Below, one piece after another: positions 12,304-22,770 of a stretch of 64,000 nucleotides of DNA; the stretch's first letter is position 1; every line of letters starts with the position of its first letter. Origin of the DNA: Apostichopus japonicus. Taxonomy: Eukaryota; Echinodermata; Holothuroidea; Aspidochirotida; Stichopodidae. The notes below the pieces were generated by a model. That model did no database searches. It was not told the DNA's origin and saw only the letters and a program-made list of their open reading frames with translations. The translations under genes were made by a program, and so were the position numbers. The DNA lies in the NCBI RefSeq assembly GCF_037975245.1, contig NC_092570.1, positions 12,749,001 to 12,813,000 on the forward strand, given 5' to 3'.

Positions 12304-13275
12304 ATGTTTGCGCAAAAGACTAAATCGAAATTTTCTGTGGATCTCGTGCGGCAGGATCCCGTCTTTTACGCCCAGTATTTAGGCAAGATGGAAATTGCCT
12401 CTTTTCGAAAACGTGATCTGATTATATCGGCGATCGAAATGTTAGTGAACCGTGGAGTTAAGATTAACTTAGGAAACTTACCGCGTGTGTCGCTAACGTT
12501 TAACCCATTCAATATACATATGGTCGATTCGAGCGATGGAAAACCAAATCACAAATACGCATTCAGTTTTAGGTTGTCTGACATTTCCTATTGCTTGGCT
12601 AACAGAGGAATGAAACGGATCTTCGCATGGGTCACTACCGATCCGGACGGCTTAAAGAAGCCCAAAGTCCACGCGGTACTATGTGGTAACGAGAATGTTG
12701 CTAGAATCATGGCGTTATTGATGACTGAATATTTTAACATCGCCTACAAAGATTATAAGACCGCACAAGGACGCCAAAAGCGCCAGAGAAAGCTCAACCA
12801 TCGTTTGGAAGGGTTGCGTCTTCATCAGTCTCTGGACGAAACTTCTTCTTCTTCGTCACCATCAGCAGGCCCCTCGTCTGCTCACTCAGAAACAAAACCA
12901 GAAACACCAGTCAGAAGACCCTCACAGTTGTTACCCCCTAAAGCAAGGCCCAGACCTCGTCTTCCTATGTGTGACCCTAATGCAGAGGGCCCATCTGGGT
13001 GGTCAGCTGCTACAGCATCTACGCTGGCCCGGTCCAAGTCGACAAGTGCAGCTGATCCCGTGCGTCCTCCGGAAAGAACTTCCAGCTTTTCGCATCAAAT
13101 TACGAAAGAGAGATATTTCAAACAAGCGATGCCTTACGACCCTGACACATCTGACGCAAAAAGCATCAAAGAAGCTTGTAACACTCTGCGGAGGTTAAAG
13201 GTTGATCCTTCAAAATGGGAAACGTCCGACCAATCAGAAGTAGACTCTCTCTTTGACTGGGTTGACGATGAATAG
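12304..13275 (+). CDS. PTB/PID-domain adaptor, FAM43/PID1-like
   Basis: Cytoplasmic adaptor of 323 residues in a single coding exon. The phosphotyrosine-interaction domain spans about 15-165. It shows the DPVFYAQYLG strand, the YAFSFRLSDISYC core, RIFAWV, and a HAVLCGNENVARIMALLMTEYF C-terminal helix split here as HAVLC and MALLMTEYF. The order YC-(A)-FAWV-CHAVL-like strand-helix is typical of the FAM43 and PID1 group, and vertebrate FAM43 genes are also intronless in their coding region. After the domain come a basic stretch (GRQKRQRKL), a Ser/Pro-rich linker with an RPRPRLP segment that could bind SH3 domains, and an acidic C terminus (SLFDWVDDE). The ATG is the first in the exon. An ATTAAA at 13419 may be the polyA signal. 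Orthology to FAM43 rather than another PTB protein is likely but unproven. Confidence 0.85.
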   Translation: MFAQKTKSKFSVDLVRQDPVFYAQYLGKMEIASFRKRDLIISAIEMLVNRGVKINLGNLPRVSLTFNPFNIHMVDSSDGKPNHKYAFSFRLSDISYCLANRGMKRIFAWVTTDPDGLKKPKVHAVLCGNENVARIMALLMTEYFNIAYKDYKTAQGRQKRQRKLNHRLEGLRLHQSLDETSSSSSPSAGPSSAHSETKPETPVRRPSQLLPPKARPRPRLPMCDPNAEGPSGWSAATASTLARSKSTSAADPVRPPERTSSFSHQITKERYFKQAMPYDPDTSDAKSIKEACNTLRRLKVDPSKWETSDQSEVDSLFDWVDDE

Positions 13276-13721
13276 CTTTGTCAGTTCATTCGTCGATCTT
13301 AAAACACGAAATACGGTGGTCCAGATGGGACGTTGAAAAATGTCGATAATGTTATGTGCAACTTTCTTCTTTTTATTGACTGTACGAATTTCACTCTCCG
13401 TCGAAATTTTGAGAACATATTAAAATTAGACGTATGATGAGGTATTTTGAAACGGAAAAAACCCATATCATTTGGTTACCTGGCATAACTTTCTGCTTAT
13501 ACAAAGGATGCAGCTGAATGATTTAGCACTGCCGTAGAGTGCATCCCTAGTTGAAAAGTTGGGTGTTAGAAACATACGCCATCCTCCCCCACCCCCCTCC
13601 CCTTCCCCTCCCCTTCCCCTCCCCCAAAACTGAAAAGTGATGGCGCCCCTCTGCTCCATTCATATTCTGACGCTTAGGCAGCTATTTGGAAAATAGGTGG
13701 TGTTCTAATGTTGGAGTTGCT

Positions 13722-14085
13722 TAAAGGAATTGAAGACTCGTCCCAAACCGCGTGCCGCGCTCTGAAAAAGTTAACGTTCCGTTGCTTGCAAGTGAAGTTT
13801 TCTTCTTGTCGCTACAAAATGCAGACATTAATGAAACGTGATATACCTTGTTATCTTTATCTAGACCTGAGATGTCCATCGCTGCTATGTACACTGTGTT
13901 ATGGGTATTGACCGTAGATGTATGTATTGACTGTACACTAGTGTCTAATTACCGACGGTAGCAAGCTGTGTGTGTATTTTCTGGGATCGACGGTGGTGTC
14001 TAACACTTCTGTTAAACCTCATTCGAAACTTGGTCAGATTACCGGCATGAGACGTTTCTTTGTGCGCGAGTCTTCACATCATTTC
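13722..14085 (+). repeat. Direct duplication, copy 1
   Basis: Matches 15596-15940 along its length, starting ATTGAAGACTCG and running through TGACTGTACACTAGTGTCTA to GCGCGAGTCTTCACA. There are scattered substitutions and a few indels, and identity is roughly 90 percent by eye. It lies just downstream of the PTB gene. The short ORF here is broken in the other copy, so neither is considered coding. Confidence 0.85.
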
Positions 14086-15595
14086 ACCTCTTCTCATATA
14101 CAGTAGAAACTATATTTAACGTACTTAAGAAGACTAAAAAAGAATTTGTATCTTCAAGGAAGCTTTCATTGTTTTATCTTAATCATCTTCCTTTCTATTT
14201 AGGACACGAACAATTTAGGATTAAAATTAACATGAAAGTTTATTTCAACATAATGTTCTCTAATTAAGGTTTACATGTCATTTAACAAAACCCAAACTAT
14301 CAGAGAAGTCTAAAGCTTCCAAAAAGTGGGTAGCTGGAGTGAGGGAAGGAGGAAGGGGTTTTCACGCCAGTATTTAACATTTACCGAGAATAAATATATT
14401 GTCCAAAAAACTTCGAGGATACTGAAATAACCAAAAAGTGATCATTTAATGGGTCCTCCAGCCACGTCCAGGACAATGTCATATCGTTCCATGGTCTAGT
14501 TCCACGAAACTTCAAAAGTTGCAGTCTCCGACTACAGTTCATAACGGTACCTTGAGCTGATCACTAACAACATATACACAATGTCGTTCGTACTGATTGT
14601 AGAGGAGGTTTTAATAGCATATTTCTGAAGTTCCAAATCAAGCTCATCGATTTAAAAACCTAAAACTTGTGTTTTCTGAAGAAATGTTCCTTCTCCTGGC
14701 CAAACAAATAAAACATTAGTACTCAAAGCCATATATGTATATCCGACTCTATCAGGACCCGATATGACGACCCACTCTCTGAAACGCTGTGTCGCTTCAT
14801 TGTCGGTCACTATTTTTATATAATTATATAATTCAACGAATCCGTCTGAATAGTCAAGCAACGCCGTGCAATACATCTCTGGTTATTCATAAACATACAC
14901 TTGCCCCTTCCCCTACCCCACACATCCCTACGTTTTGGAATATGATATGTAGTAGGCCTATATATTTGAGGGGAGAATGTGTTTAAACCTTCCATTTTTC
15001 ATTGTTTCAATATATATTTCTATCTTAGATAATTAATACTTTATGTATATAAAATGTAATGGTTAATTGTGCTCAATAATTAAAAGGTGGAATATATAGA
15101 AATCACATGTAGTCTAGATTTTGGCAGCTTATGTACCAGTTCTTCCATATTTAACGTGTCTTAACATTCCTAACGTTGTTGCGGCTGTTGTAGAAACTAA
15201 ATTTGTTATATACTTTGGATGGCGTCTTTGTAGATTTTAAATTATTTCGTACATTTTCTACATTATTTTGATGATCAGTTTTTACAACACCAGAAATCGA
15301 GCATCATACGTCTAGTTGCTCTTCATTTGTGATCGTTTTTTTCTTCTCCTTGTATATGATAACACTATTAACATTTCAAAGTGGTGCAGTGCGGGTGGGG
15401 AAACAATGGACGGGGTACAAACTAACGGTCAGTCAAACAATTATCACGACATTTCCCTCTTCCTCGTTCTTTGCACTCTACCGAGATAGACCCACAAACG
15501 ATTGCTCTGAAACCCTCGAAAAACGACGGACAACTCCATGCTAAACCTCTATTCAGCAACCTACTGCCGACGGTCTCATTTGGGTCACCGTTTCC
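14086..15595. other. Spacer between duplicated blocks, no gene seen
   Basis: AT-rich sequence between the two copies of the duplicated block. No recognisable repeat ends, splice-bounded exons or domains were found. Confidence 0.45.
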
Positions 15596-15940
15596 GGCAT
15601 TGAAGACTCGCCCCAAACCGTTTGCCGCGCTCTGAAAAAGTTAACTTTCCGTTGCTTGCGAGTGAAGTTTTCTGCTTGTCGCTACAAAATGCAGACAGTA
15701 ATGAAACGTGATACCTTGTTATCTTTAGCTGGACCTGAGATGTCCATCGCTTTATCGTTTGTAGTACTGCGCTGTATGTACTGACTGTACACTAGTGTCT
15801 AATTATCGAAGGTAGCAAGCTGTGTGCGTATTTTCTGGGATCGATGGTGGTGTCTAACACTTCTGTTACACCTCATTCGAAACTAGGTCAGATTACCGGC
15901 TTTGGATGTTTCTTTTTGCGCGAGTCTTCACACCCTTTAA
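15596..15940 (+). repeat. Direct duplication, copy 2
   Basis: Second copy of the block at 13722-14085, same strand, about 1.9 kb downstream. Internal differences include a deletion in the GATATACC stretch and divergence around the ATGTCCATCGCT segment. Confidence 0.85.
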
Positions 15941-16227
15941 TAAAGACATATATGTATGGCGACGGGTTGGTTAGTGAGGTAAAGCGTGTATGTATATTTC
16001 GTCATTATACAAGTACCATCGTCAAAGCAGTTTTAAAGGCAGACACTTTCCCATTATATATATGGTACCAAACAGGCATGTGCAGAGGTGTAGAGAGCCA
16101 GGTCAGGCACCGGGACAATTACGTCAACGTGTGACGGGTCCACTATTTGCACTCTTCCTTTTTTGTACTTATTGTTAAGTATTTCTTTGAAAATTAGAAA
16201 TGCTCCATTATTTATGAAATATTTTCC

Positions 16228-16330
16228 ATGGCCTATAGTTGGTTAAGTTTTCCGCATATAAAGCGGGAGGCCTGGGTTTCGAATCCCGGTGGAGGCTAGA
16301 AGTTTCTTCACTGTTCTGGACAATTCCAAC
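16228..16330 (+). mobile_element. SINE-B copy 1 (tRNA-derived)
   Basis: A tRNA-like head (TAGTTGGTTAAG as A box, GGTTTCGAATCCC as B box) is followed by GGTGGAGGCTAGAAGTTTCTTCACTGTTCTGGA. The same body, in reverse complement, occurs at 19.79-19.92 and 43.81-44.01 kb. No complete cloverleaf can be drawn, so this is a SINE and not a tRNA gene. Confidence 0.7.
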
Positions 16331-16339
16331 TCATTGCAA

Positions 16340-17969
16340 TTTAAAAAATAAACATGTGAAATTGATCCAAATCACAGTTTCATAGATTATTCCGTTGTGT
16401 AAGATATAAAATATTACAGTTGATTCATTTTATGTAAAAAGTGTATTTCGCAATAACGAGTGATGCAATACCAACATCTAGGAACACGTCAACCCATTAA
16501 AAGGGTCTAGTCGTTACGTAGACTAGTTTTAGATTTTTCTGTGACGTCACAGTTCTTAACAGTACTTTTTTCTGAAGTCACTCAATAATCTTATGAAGGG
16601 ACACCGTGAAGAACTTCTGCATGCGTCGTTCCCTTGCATTTTATCCAGCAGTAAATTAAGCATTGGGGAAAGTGCACAGTAAATAACGCAATGTGTGTCG
16701 ATATAGTAAGTCTAAATATTCATATCCTCTTTAAGTTACCCTGAATTTACATTCGGCCGATTGTTTGTTGTAACAGGAACTATTTTTGCGTGCAAGGATG
16801 AGTTCGGCTCAAATGTGCACTTTAGCACTTTAGTCATTATCCTTGTACTGTTCGTTCATTAGTCTCCATATCAATCTTACAATGGAAAAGTTGCATGTGA
16901 TGGCGGAATGATAAGAGGTGCGTTGTTAAGGGGTGAAGCCGGGGGTGGGGGGGGGGTATTTGTATTCATACAGTCACGTCACTCATTAGTTTTTTAGGCT
17001 ATGAATATATGGATTAAGAGCGATAGTTTAAAAAATAACTGATGTTGCTTCCTACATACGATTTCTACTTTATCAACTGTGAAATTCTGAAGTCTACCGA
17101 CACAACCACCCTCCCCCCCCCCCCCTTAAAGTGCGTATTCATACATTCAAAGCGAACAAATAAAAAATATATGAGATATCACGCTTCAAATAAAGACACC
17201 AGTATTCATTCTTCATCTTACTAGAATCATATATTTCTGTTTATTGGCGAAAATATGATCACATTACGACATCTTAAAAAAGAAATATTTCTTGACAGGC
17301 AATTAAGACCCATGTATCATCGCTGCTGCAAATTTAAAAGATATGATGGAGTGAAACTTGATAACAGATTACCTTAGAGTGACTTAAGATGAAATTGAAA
17401 TAATGCAATACCTAGGAACAGAGAACATTCACTGATCCAGAACGTATGTGGTGTATCCCCCCCCCCCCCCCCCCCAACACACACACTCACACACACATAC
17501 AAGTACAGTTACTAACACATTATTAGAAAATGTTTTCACATACACTATGTCATTACGGTTTATATATGTATATTGTTTGGTTGTTAATTAAATTGATTTA
17601 AGATTTGAAACTGTAAAATGGCGGATGTTCAGACTATATATGCTATTCAAGTCAATACTACACACAGCTGTTCCATGTGACTTAACCATTATTAAATAGA
17701 GTCAGGTGTTACAATTTGGCATACATGCCTGTACTACAGTCTCCGGTTTTGTTGGACTTCAAAAGAAAATTATTTGATGACGTAACTGATGATACGGGAA
17801 CATGCCATTTTCCAGTTTTACTAAAGTTTGCTCTTTTTCATTTCATAATATCCTTAATCATTTAAATCCCTGGATATGTAACCATATATTGCCATATCTA
17901 AATGTATTAGCGTATAGACTTTGTATTGAAGAATATACTTCGTTAAATATCTTAAGAAACCTTTATAGG
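16340..17969. other. No gene seen; long C/G tracts
   Basis: Noncoding sequence with oligo-G or oligo-C runs near 16948, 17115 and 17458-17475. The last is about 18 C, followed by a short CA repeat. Confidence 0.5.
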
Positions 17970-18790
17970 AGCGGTATGAAGGGAAAGGAGGAAAGAGACA
18001 ATATTTTATATATCACTTCCCTACTTTACCTTCTTACCACACCCCTATATAGCCCCATACCCCCACCCCCCCCCCGGAGTGGGAGCGGTATGAAGGAAAA
18101 GGAGGAAAGGGACGATATTTTATATATCACTTCCCTCCTTTACCTTCATACCACACCCCTATATAGCCCCATTACCCCATCCCCCCCCCCTTCCGGAGTG
18201 GGAGTGGTATGAAGAGAAAGGAGGAAAGGGACAATATTTTATATATCACTTCCCTCCTTTACCTTCATACCACACCCCTATATAGTCCCATTACCCCATC
18301 CCTCCCCCCCCCCTTCCGGAGTGGGAGCGGTATGAAGGGAAGGAGGAAAGAGACGATATTTTATATATCACTTCCCTCCTTTACCTTCATACCACACCCC
18401 TATATAGCCCCATTACCCCATCCCCTCCCCCTCCCGGAGTGGGAGCAGTATGAAGGGATAGGAGGAAAGAGACGATATTTTATGTATCACTTCCCTCCTT
18501 TACCTTCATTCCACACCCCTATATAGCCCCATTTCCATCATCCCCTCCCCCTCCCGGAGTGGGAGCAGTATGAAGGGATAGGAGGAAAGAGACGATAGTT
18601 TATGTATCACTTCCCTCCTTTACCTTCATACCACACCCCTATATAGCCCCATTACCCCCATCCCCTCCCCCTCCCGGAGTGGGAGCAGTATGAAGGGAAA
18701 GGAGGAAAGAGACGATATTTTATGTATCACTTCCCTCCTTTACCTACATACCACACCCCTATATAGCCCCATACCTCCATCCCCTCCTCT
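17970..18790 (+). repeat. Seven-unit tandem array of hairpin-forming 120-bp units
   Basis: Unit starts, taken at GCGGTATGAAGG or variant, are at about 17971, 18085, 18204, 18327, 18445, 18565 and 18685 (spacing 114-123). Within each unit GGTATGAAGGGAAAGGAGG pairs almost perfectly with CCTCCTTTACCTTCATACC across a loop of about 20 nt, so every unit can fold into a stem of about 23 bp. Unit length differences come from the C tract. Confidence 0.9.
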
Positions 18791-19319
18791 TTTCACTTTC
18801 TGCAACCATACAAGCTAATGATTATGTACAACTTAATGGAAATTTGAATGGAAAAAAAATAGAAAAAAAATACTATACATGGAAATTTTGAAAGGAATGA
18901 AACTCATAGAACGAGGATGGAAGTCGATGGTTAGTTTCGATGACAGAAATGGATAGATTGTACTGGACAGAAGGAAAATGTGTTATTGTTAACAACGAAA
19001 AAAGAATTCTTTATTGCAGGGATGCAATTCACTGCCATTGGTATCTTCCTCATTTTTTTGATTTATGATATTTTTGCTTTTGATTTAAATCCGAACATTA
19101 TACTGAAATACACCCCGCAATGATTAAAAAAACGTTGAAGACTCGCCAAAATGTAGTGTTTTAATATAGTGAGCCTCAATTATTGAGTTCATGCTCCGAA
19201 AAACAAACACCATAAGAGTAATTAAGCACGAACGTTTGAAAGACTTCACACTGGCAAGACGTTCAACTAAGATGGAGTTATAAAACCAGTTATTGTGCAC
19301 TCCCTGTATCAACGAATTA
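18791..19319 (-). other. Probable 3' UTR of the RING-ubiquitin gene
   Basis: Sequence downstream of the ubiquitin-like stop codon on the - strand. The - strand AATAAA at 19010-19015 lies about 305 bases past the stop and is the best polyA signal. No other gene is visible. Confidence 0.5.
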
Positions 19320-19934
19320 CTAACACCCATAATCGTCTTCACCACCACGCAGTCTCAAAACCAATTGAAGGGTGCAGTTTTTCTCGACGCCGTAATCTGA
19401 TAGTTTCCCTTCACCGAGCTGACGTCCTCTGCAAATGAGTCGCATCTCGCTTACGGGTACACCAGTTCTCTCACATACGATTTTTTTAAGGTTGTCCACA
19501 CTGTCGTCGCTACCAGCAACCCTTATCGTGAGAGTCTTTCCGTCCATCGTCTTAACGAAAATCTGCAATTCCTGAGAAGTATAGAACATGTAAGAAACAT
19601 CAGTTGGTTGAAGAGATAGCAGACACTCACACCAAATCGAACATGATTTACAAATTTGTTATAAATGGAAGAGAGCAAAGACATTTATGACTAGGACGGG
19701 ATTGGAACCGGTAACTAGTGATGTACCCACTGAGCTTGCTGGTGGCTCCAGTCAGAAGCCACATGTGTATCTAAAATACAGTGCCACGAGGGATCACGCC
19801 CCAGTTACAACGCAGAAGCGGCCCGAGGGAAGGAATATCAAGAGATATTGAACAATTTATGAGTTGGAAAATCAAGAACAGTGAAGAAACTTCCAGCCTC
19901 CACCGGGATTCGAACCCGGGCCTATATATATATA

Positions 19935-20001
<67 letters not shown>

Positions 20002-21637
20002 AGATGTAGATATATGGATGGATGGATGGATGGATGGATGGATGGATGGATGGATGGATGGATGGATGGATGGATGGATGGATGGATGGATGGATGGATG
20101 GATGGATGGATGGATGGATGGATGGATGGATGGATGGATGGATGGATGGATGGATGGATGGATGGATGGATGGATGGATGGATGGATGGATGGATGGATG
20201 GATGGATGGATGGATGGATGGATGGATGGATGGATGGATGGATGGATGGATGGATGGATGGATGGATGGATGGATGGATGGATGGATGGATGGATGGATG
20301 GATGGATGGATGGATGGATGGATGGATGAATGGATGGATGGATGGATGGATGGATGGATGGATGGATGGATGGATGGATGGATAGATAGATAGATAGATA
20401 GATAGATGGATACAAAGATAAAGGTATAGATATCCTATAGATATAGACTGTTTCAGTGATTGTGCAAACATGGATGTGTGGGAGTGATAAGATAACAATG
20501 ACCAGGGTTCACTGCTATTAAGTAGTGTGAGGTCTTGGCCTTCAAAGAAGTTTGCAGTTTTAATACTATATGGTATGTTGCATATAAGCATTAATATAAT
20601 ATGGATTTGCTTATTAGCAGCTAATTAATTTCTCAATGCAGGGAATTTCCAACATGCGGAAGATATTTGCTTATATAAAACGTGTGATTTTACACCAGTA
20701 CTTCCTCCATGCATTTTCAGCACAATCATGAAGTACCATTTCCCTTCTAGTCTACCCCACCAAGTGTCCTTTATGATTAAAATGAATCGTGAGCATAGAT
20801 GGGTACCCTGTCCACCCACGGCATCCCTTGTTGCTTATAAGTATCCTGTTTCTTTGAAGATAATATTTTACATCCTGTCTTCTTATTCTCTGAATGAGAC
20901 AGCATTCTGTTTCTTCTATTCTACCACCGTAAACCCTACCTCTGCGCACAATCATTATCCACCCCCCCCCCCCCCATCTCTCTGGTACCATAACTAATAT
21001 ACACGCATGCATAGTAACTCACCTTAGTTTCTCGTTCGCTTAGATCAACAATCATATGACTAAGGAGCCTCTTCTTCTTTGAGTGATCTTCCATACAGGA
21101 TTTACAGATAGGGTTGTTGCAATCTTTACAGAACGCCACAGCAGGTGCACCTCCTTCCGAGCATTCTCCGCACTCTTCTTCATGAGTATCGCGTATACTC
21201 AAGCTTTTCATCTGTATTTTATCCTCCATATTTTGGGCGGTGAAATCTGTATTAAGCTTCTCCACGTCGTTGCCAGGGACGTTGGTAGTACGTCTGCATA
21301 GCCCACACGTAATTGCTCCATTGCCTGCCTTCCCTGCCTTTAAGCAAGTCTTGCAGAAACTGTGTCCACAGTTTAATAATTTCTCTTTCGGATTTTCTTT
21401 GCAAATTGCGCAGGTGAGATCTTCTTCAACATCACTTACTTTGAGAACTTTGATGGTGTTATCAATCGACGCCATTGCTAAATCTCTTACAGTTGCAGGA
21501 ATGTGAACGTTTGTACGACGAAGAAAGACAGATAATGATGAATCGACCTCCTCGTCCTGTAGAGACTGTAGTGCAAGGTTGGCTTTGCAGCCAAGGTATT
21601 TCCCGAAAATGACGTATCTTCTAAATACGTGCTTCAT
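19320..21637 (-). CDS. RING-B-box protein fused to a C-terminal ubiquitin-like domain
   Basis: Two-exon model: 21023-21637 and 19320-19571. The first exon ends at a clean donor (AAG|GTGAGT) after exactly 205 codons. The second follows TTCTCAG and is also phase 0, giving 288 residues if the first ATG is used or 234 from the ATG at 21475. The N-terminal part has a C3HC4 RING (C76, C79, C90, H92, C95, C98, C111, C114) and a B-box with Cys pairs 156/159, 170/173, 178/181 and H185, H194. This is the start of a TRIM-type E3 ligase. Where a coiled coil would follow, the next exon encodes a ubiquitin-like domain (residues 207-282) ending RLRGG and then EDDYGC. Ile44, Val70 and Lys63 equivalents are kept; Lys48 is Arg. 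Unseen exons in the 1451-bp intron, or an alternative acceptor 9 bp later, remain possible. Two separate genes is the rival reading. Confidence 0.72.
19684..19755 (-). mobile_element. tRNA-like SINE head in the RING-ubiquitin intron
   Basis: On the - strand AAGCTCAGTGGGTA (A-box-like) is followed by GGTTCCAATCCCGTC (B-box-like), about 50 bp apart, as in a tRNA-derived SINE promoter. The body cannot be delimited because a SINE-B copy adjoins it. Confidence 0.5.
19790..19922 (-). mobile_element. SINE-B copy 2
   Basis: The - strand reads GGCCCGGGTTCGAATCCCGG and then GGAGGCTGGAAGTTTCTTC, with an ACTGTTCTTGATTTTCC body. It shares these blocks with copies at 16.2 and 43.9 kb. It directly abuts the TA repeat. 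Confidence 0.7.
19923..20408 (+). repeat. TA repeat followed by about 90 copies of GGAT
   Basis: Alternating TA to about 19983, then GATATA, then a nearly pure GGAT tetranucleotide tract from about 20013 to 20381 with one interruption (GAATGGAT near 20329), ending in GATA repeats. It lies in the intron between the RING and ubiquitin exons. The repetitive peptides in several frames are artefacts of the repeat. Confidence 0.95.
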
Positions 21638-22279
21638 TTATTGCACAATAAAGCCTGCAAACGCGGTGGAATTTCGCAATAAATTTCCGACATAAACATT
21701 AATTACGCAATTCAGGGGATTTCCAACCTTGCGGAAGAGATTTGCTGCAGTAAACATGTATGAGGTACATACGCATATACTGTACAAGGTTTCGGAATAT
21801 ATCCATTGATATGAAGGCTGTTAAAGTAAACATAAAAGAGGGGGGGGGAACCGGTGGGGTGGGGTGGGTGGGTGGGGTTGGGTTAAGTCAACCATCGTTT
21901 GACTCCATTATAGAAGGTCAGACGTGTATGATCATTAAACACATGCAGGTACATTACGTATGTATATGAACATAGTAGTAGATCGTTCCGGTATGTTTCT
22001 TTTGATTTCCACATATAACTTTATATATACTAACAGTGACAACTTACCAATGGCCAGGGCTTAATTGCTGTAAAGTCGTGTCAGAAGGACTTGGTTCTTG
22101 ATTCAGGAGTGTGAACTTTCAACTATGTAGTATGTTGCTCATTAGCTTATATAGAAGCGTGTACAAAGTTGAATACTTTCTTCATGCATTTTCACCACAT
22201 CAAGATAAACCAGCTCCCTTTCAGACTTTAGTGTGTCTTACCAACTGTCCTCTATGATTAACATGAATCCATTCATGAC
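21638..22279. other. Upstream region of the RING gene, related to its intron
   Basis: Blocks here (about 21705-21755 and 22140-22275) resemble intron sequence at 20630-20800, for example CTTCATGCATTTTCA then CCAACTGTCCTCTATGATTAA against CTCCATGCATTTTCA then CCAAGTGTCCTTTATGATTAA. This suggests an old local duplication. A G-rich stretch lies at 21841-21880. Confidence 0.45.
21715..21724. promoter_or_regulatory. Possible kappaB site upstream of the RING gene
   Basis: GGGGATTTCC fits the NF-kappaB consensus GGGRNWYYCC and lies about 78 bp upstream of the first ATG of the RING exon. A related segment in the intron (20630-20670) also carries a consensus site, GGGAATTTCC at 20641-20650. Motif match only; binding is inference. 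Confidence 0.35.
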
Positions 22280-22287
22280 GGAGGAGC

Positions 22288-22762
22288 CAGGGGCGTAGCG
22301 AGCGGGGTGTGTGGGGGTGTCACCCCCCCACCCCCCCCCAATAATTTGGTCGCTGTCGGCAAATTTTGGGTCTGTCGGCAAAAGGAGAAAAGGTGAAGAG
22401 AGCGGAAGTGGAAAAAAGAAGGAAAGCTGAATAGAGAAAAGGAGAACGGGAGCTTCTTTATCGGTTATTTCGATTTCCAGGTATTCGGTTATTTCGATTA
22501 CCGGTATGCAATTTTTCTTCGTTATCCAATTAATTCTTCTTCTGCCGAGTGCCATAAAAATAATATCGAAATGGAAATTCTACGGTGCCCAATTTGACTT
22601 AAAATATGCACCAGATTGCATTTAAGGACGTTTCAAAACTAAAAATTTGCCAAAGGGGAGGGGGTGTCCCCTTCCCCCATTTCAGTCACTACTTCCAGAT
22701 CCGTCGGCAAATCAATTCTCCACACCCCCCCCCCCCAACAACAAAACTTCGCTTCGCCCCTG
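22288..22762. mobile_element. hAT-type nonautonomous element, 475 bp
   Basis: The left terminus CAGGGGCGTAGCGAG matches the reverse complement of the right end, CAGGGGCGAAGCGAAG. Flanks are GGAGGAGC (22280-22287) and GGAGGAAC (22763-22770), an 8-bp target duplication with one change. CAGGGGCG ends plus 8-bp duplications are hallmarks of the hAT superfamily. No transposase is encoded. Confidence 0.8.
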
Positions 22763-22770
22763 GGAGGAAC

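Noticed and set aside
19771-20591. Long ORFs of Met-Asp-Gly-Trp or Ile-His-Pro-Ser repeats on both strands
   Set aside because: They are translations of the GGAT tetranucleotide repeat. Open frames in every register are expected, and there is no start context or domain.
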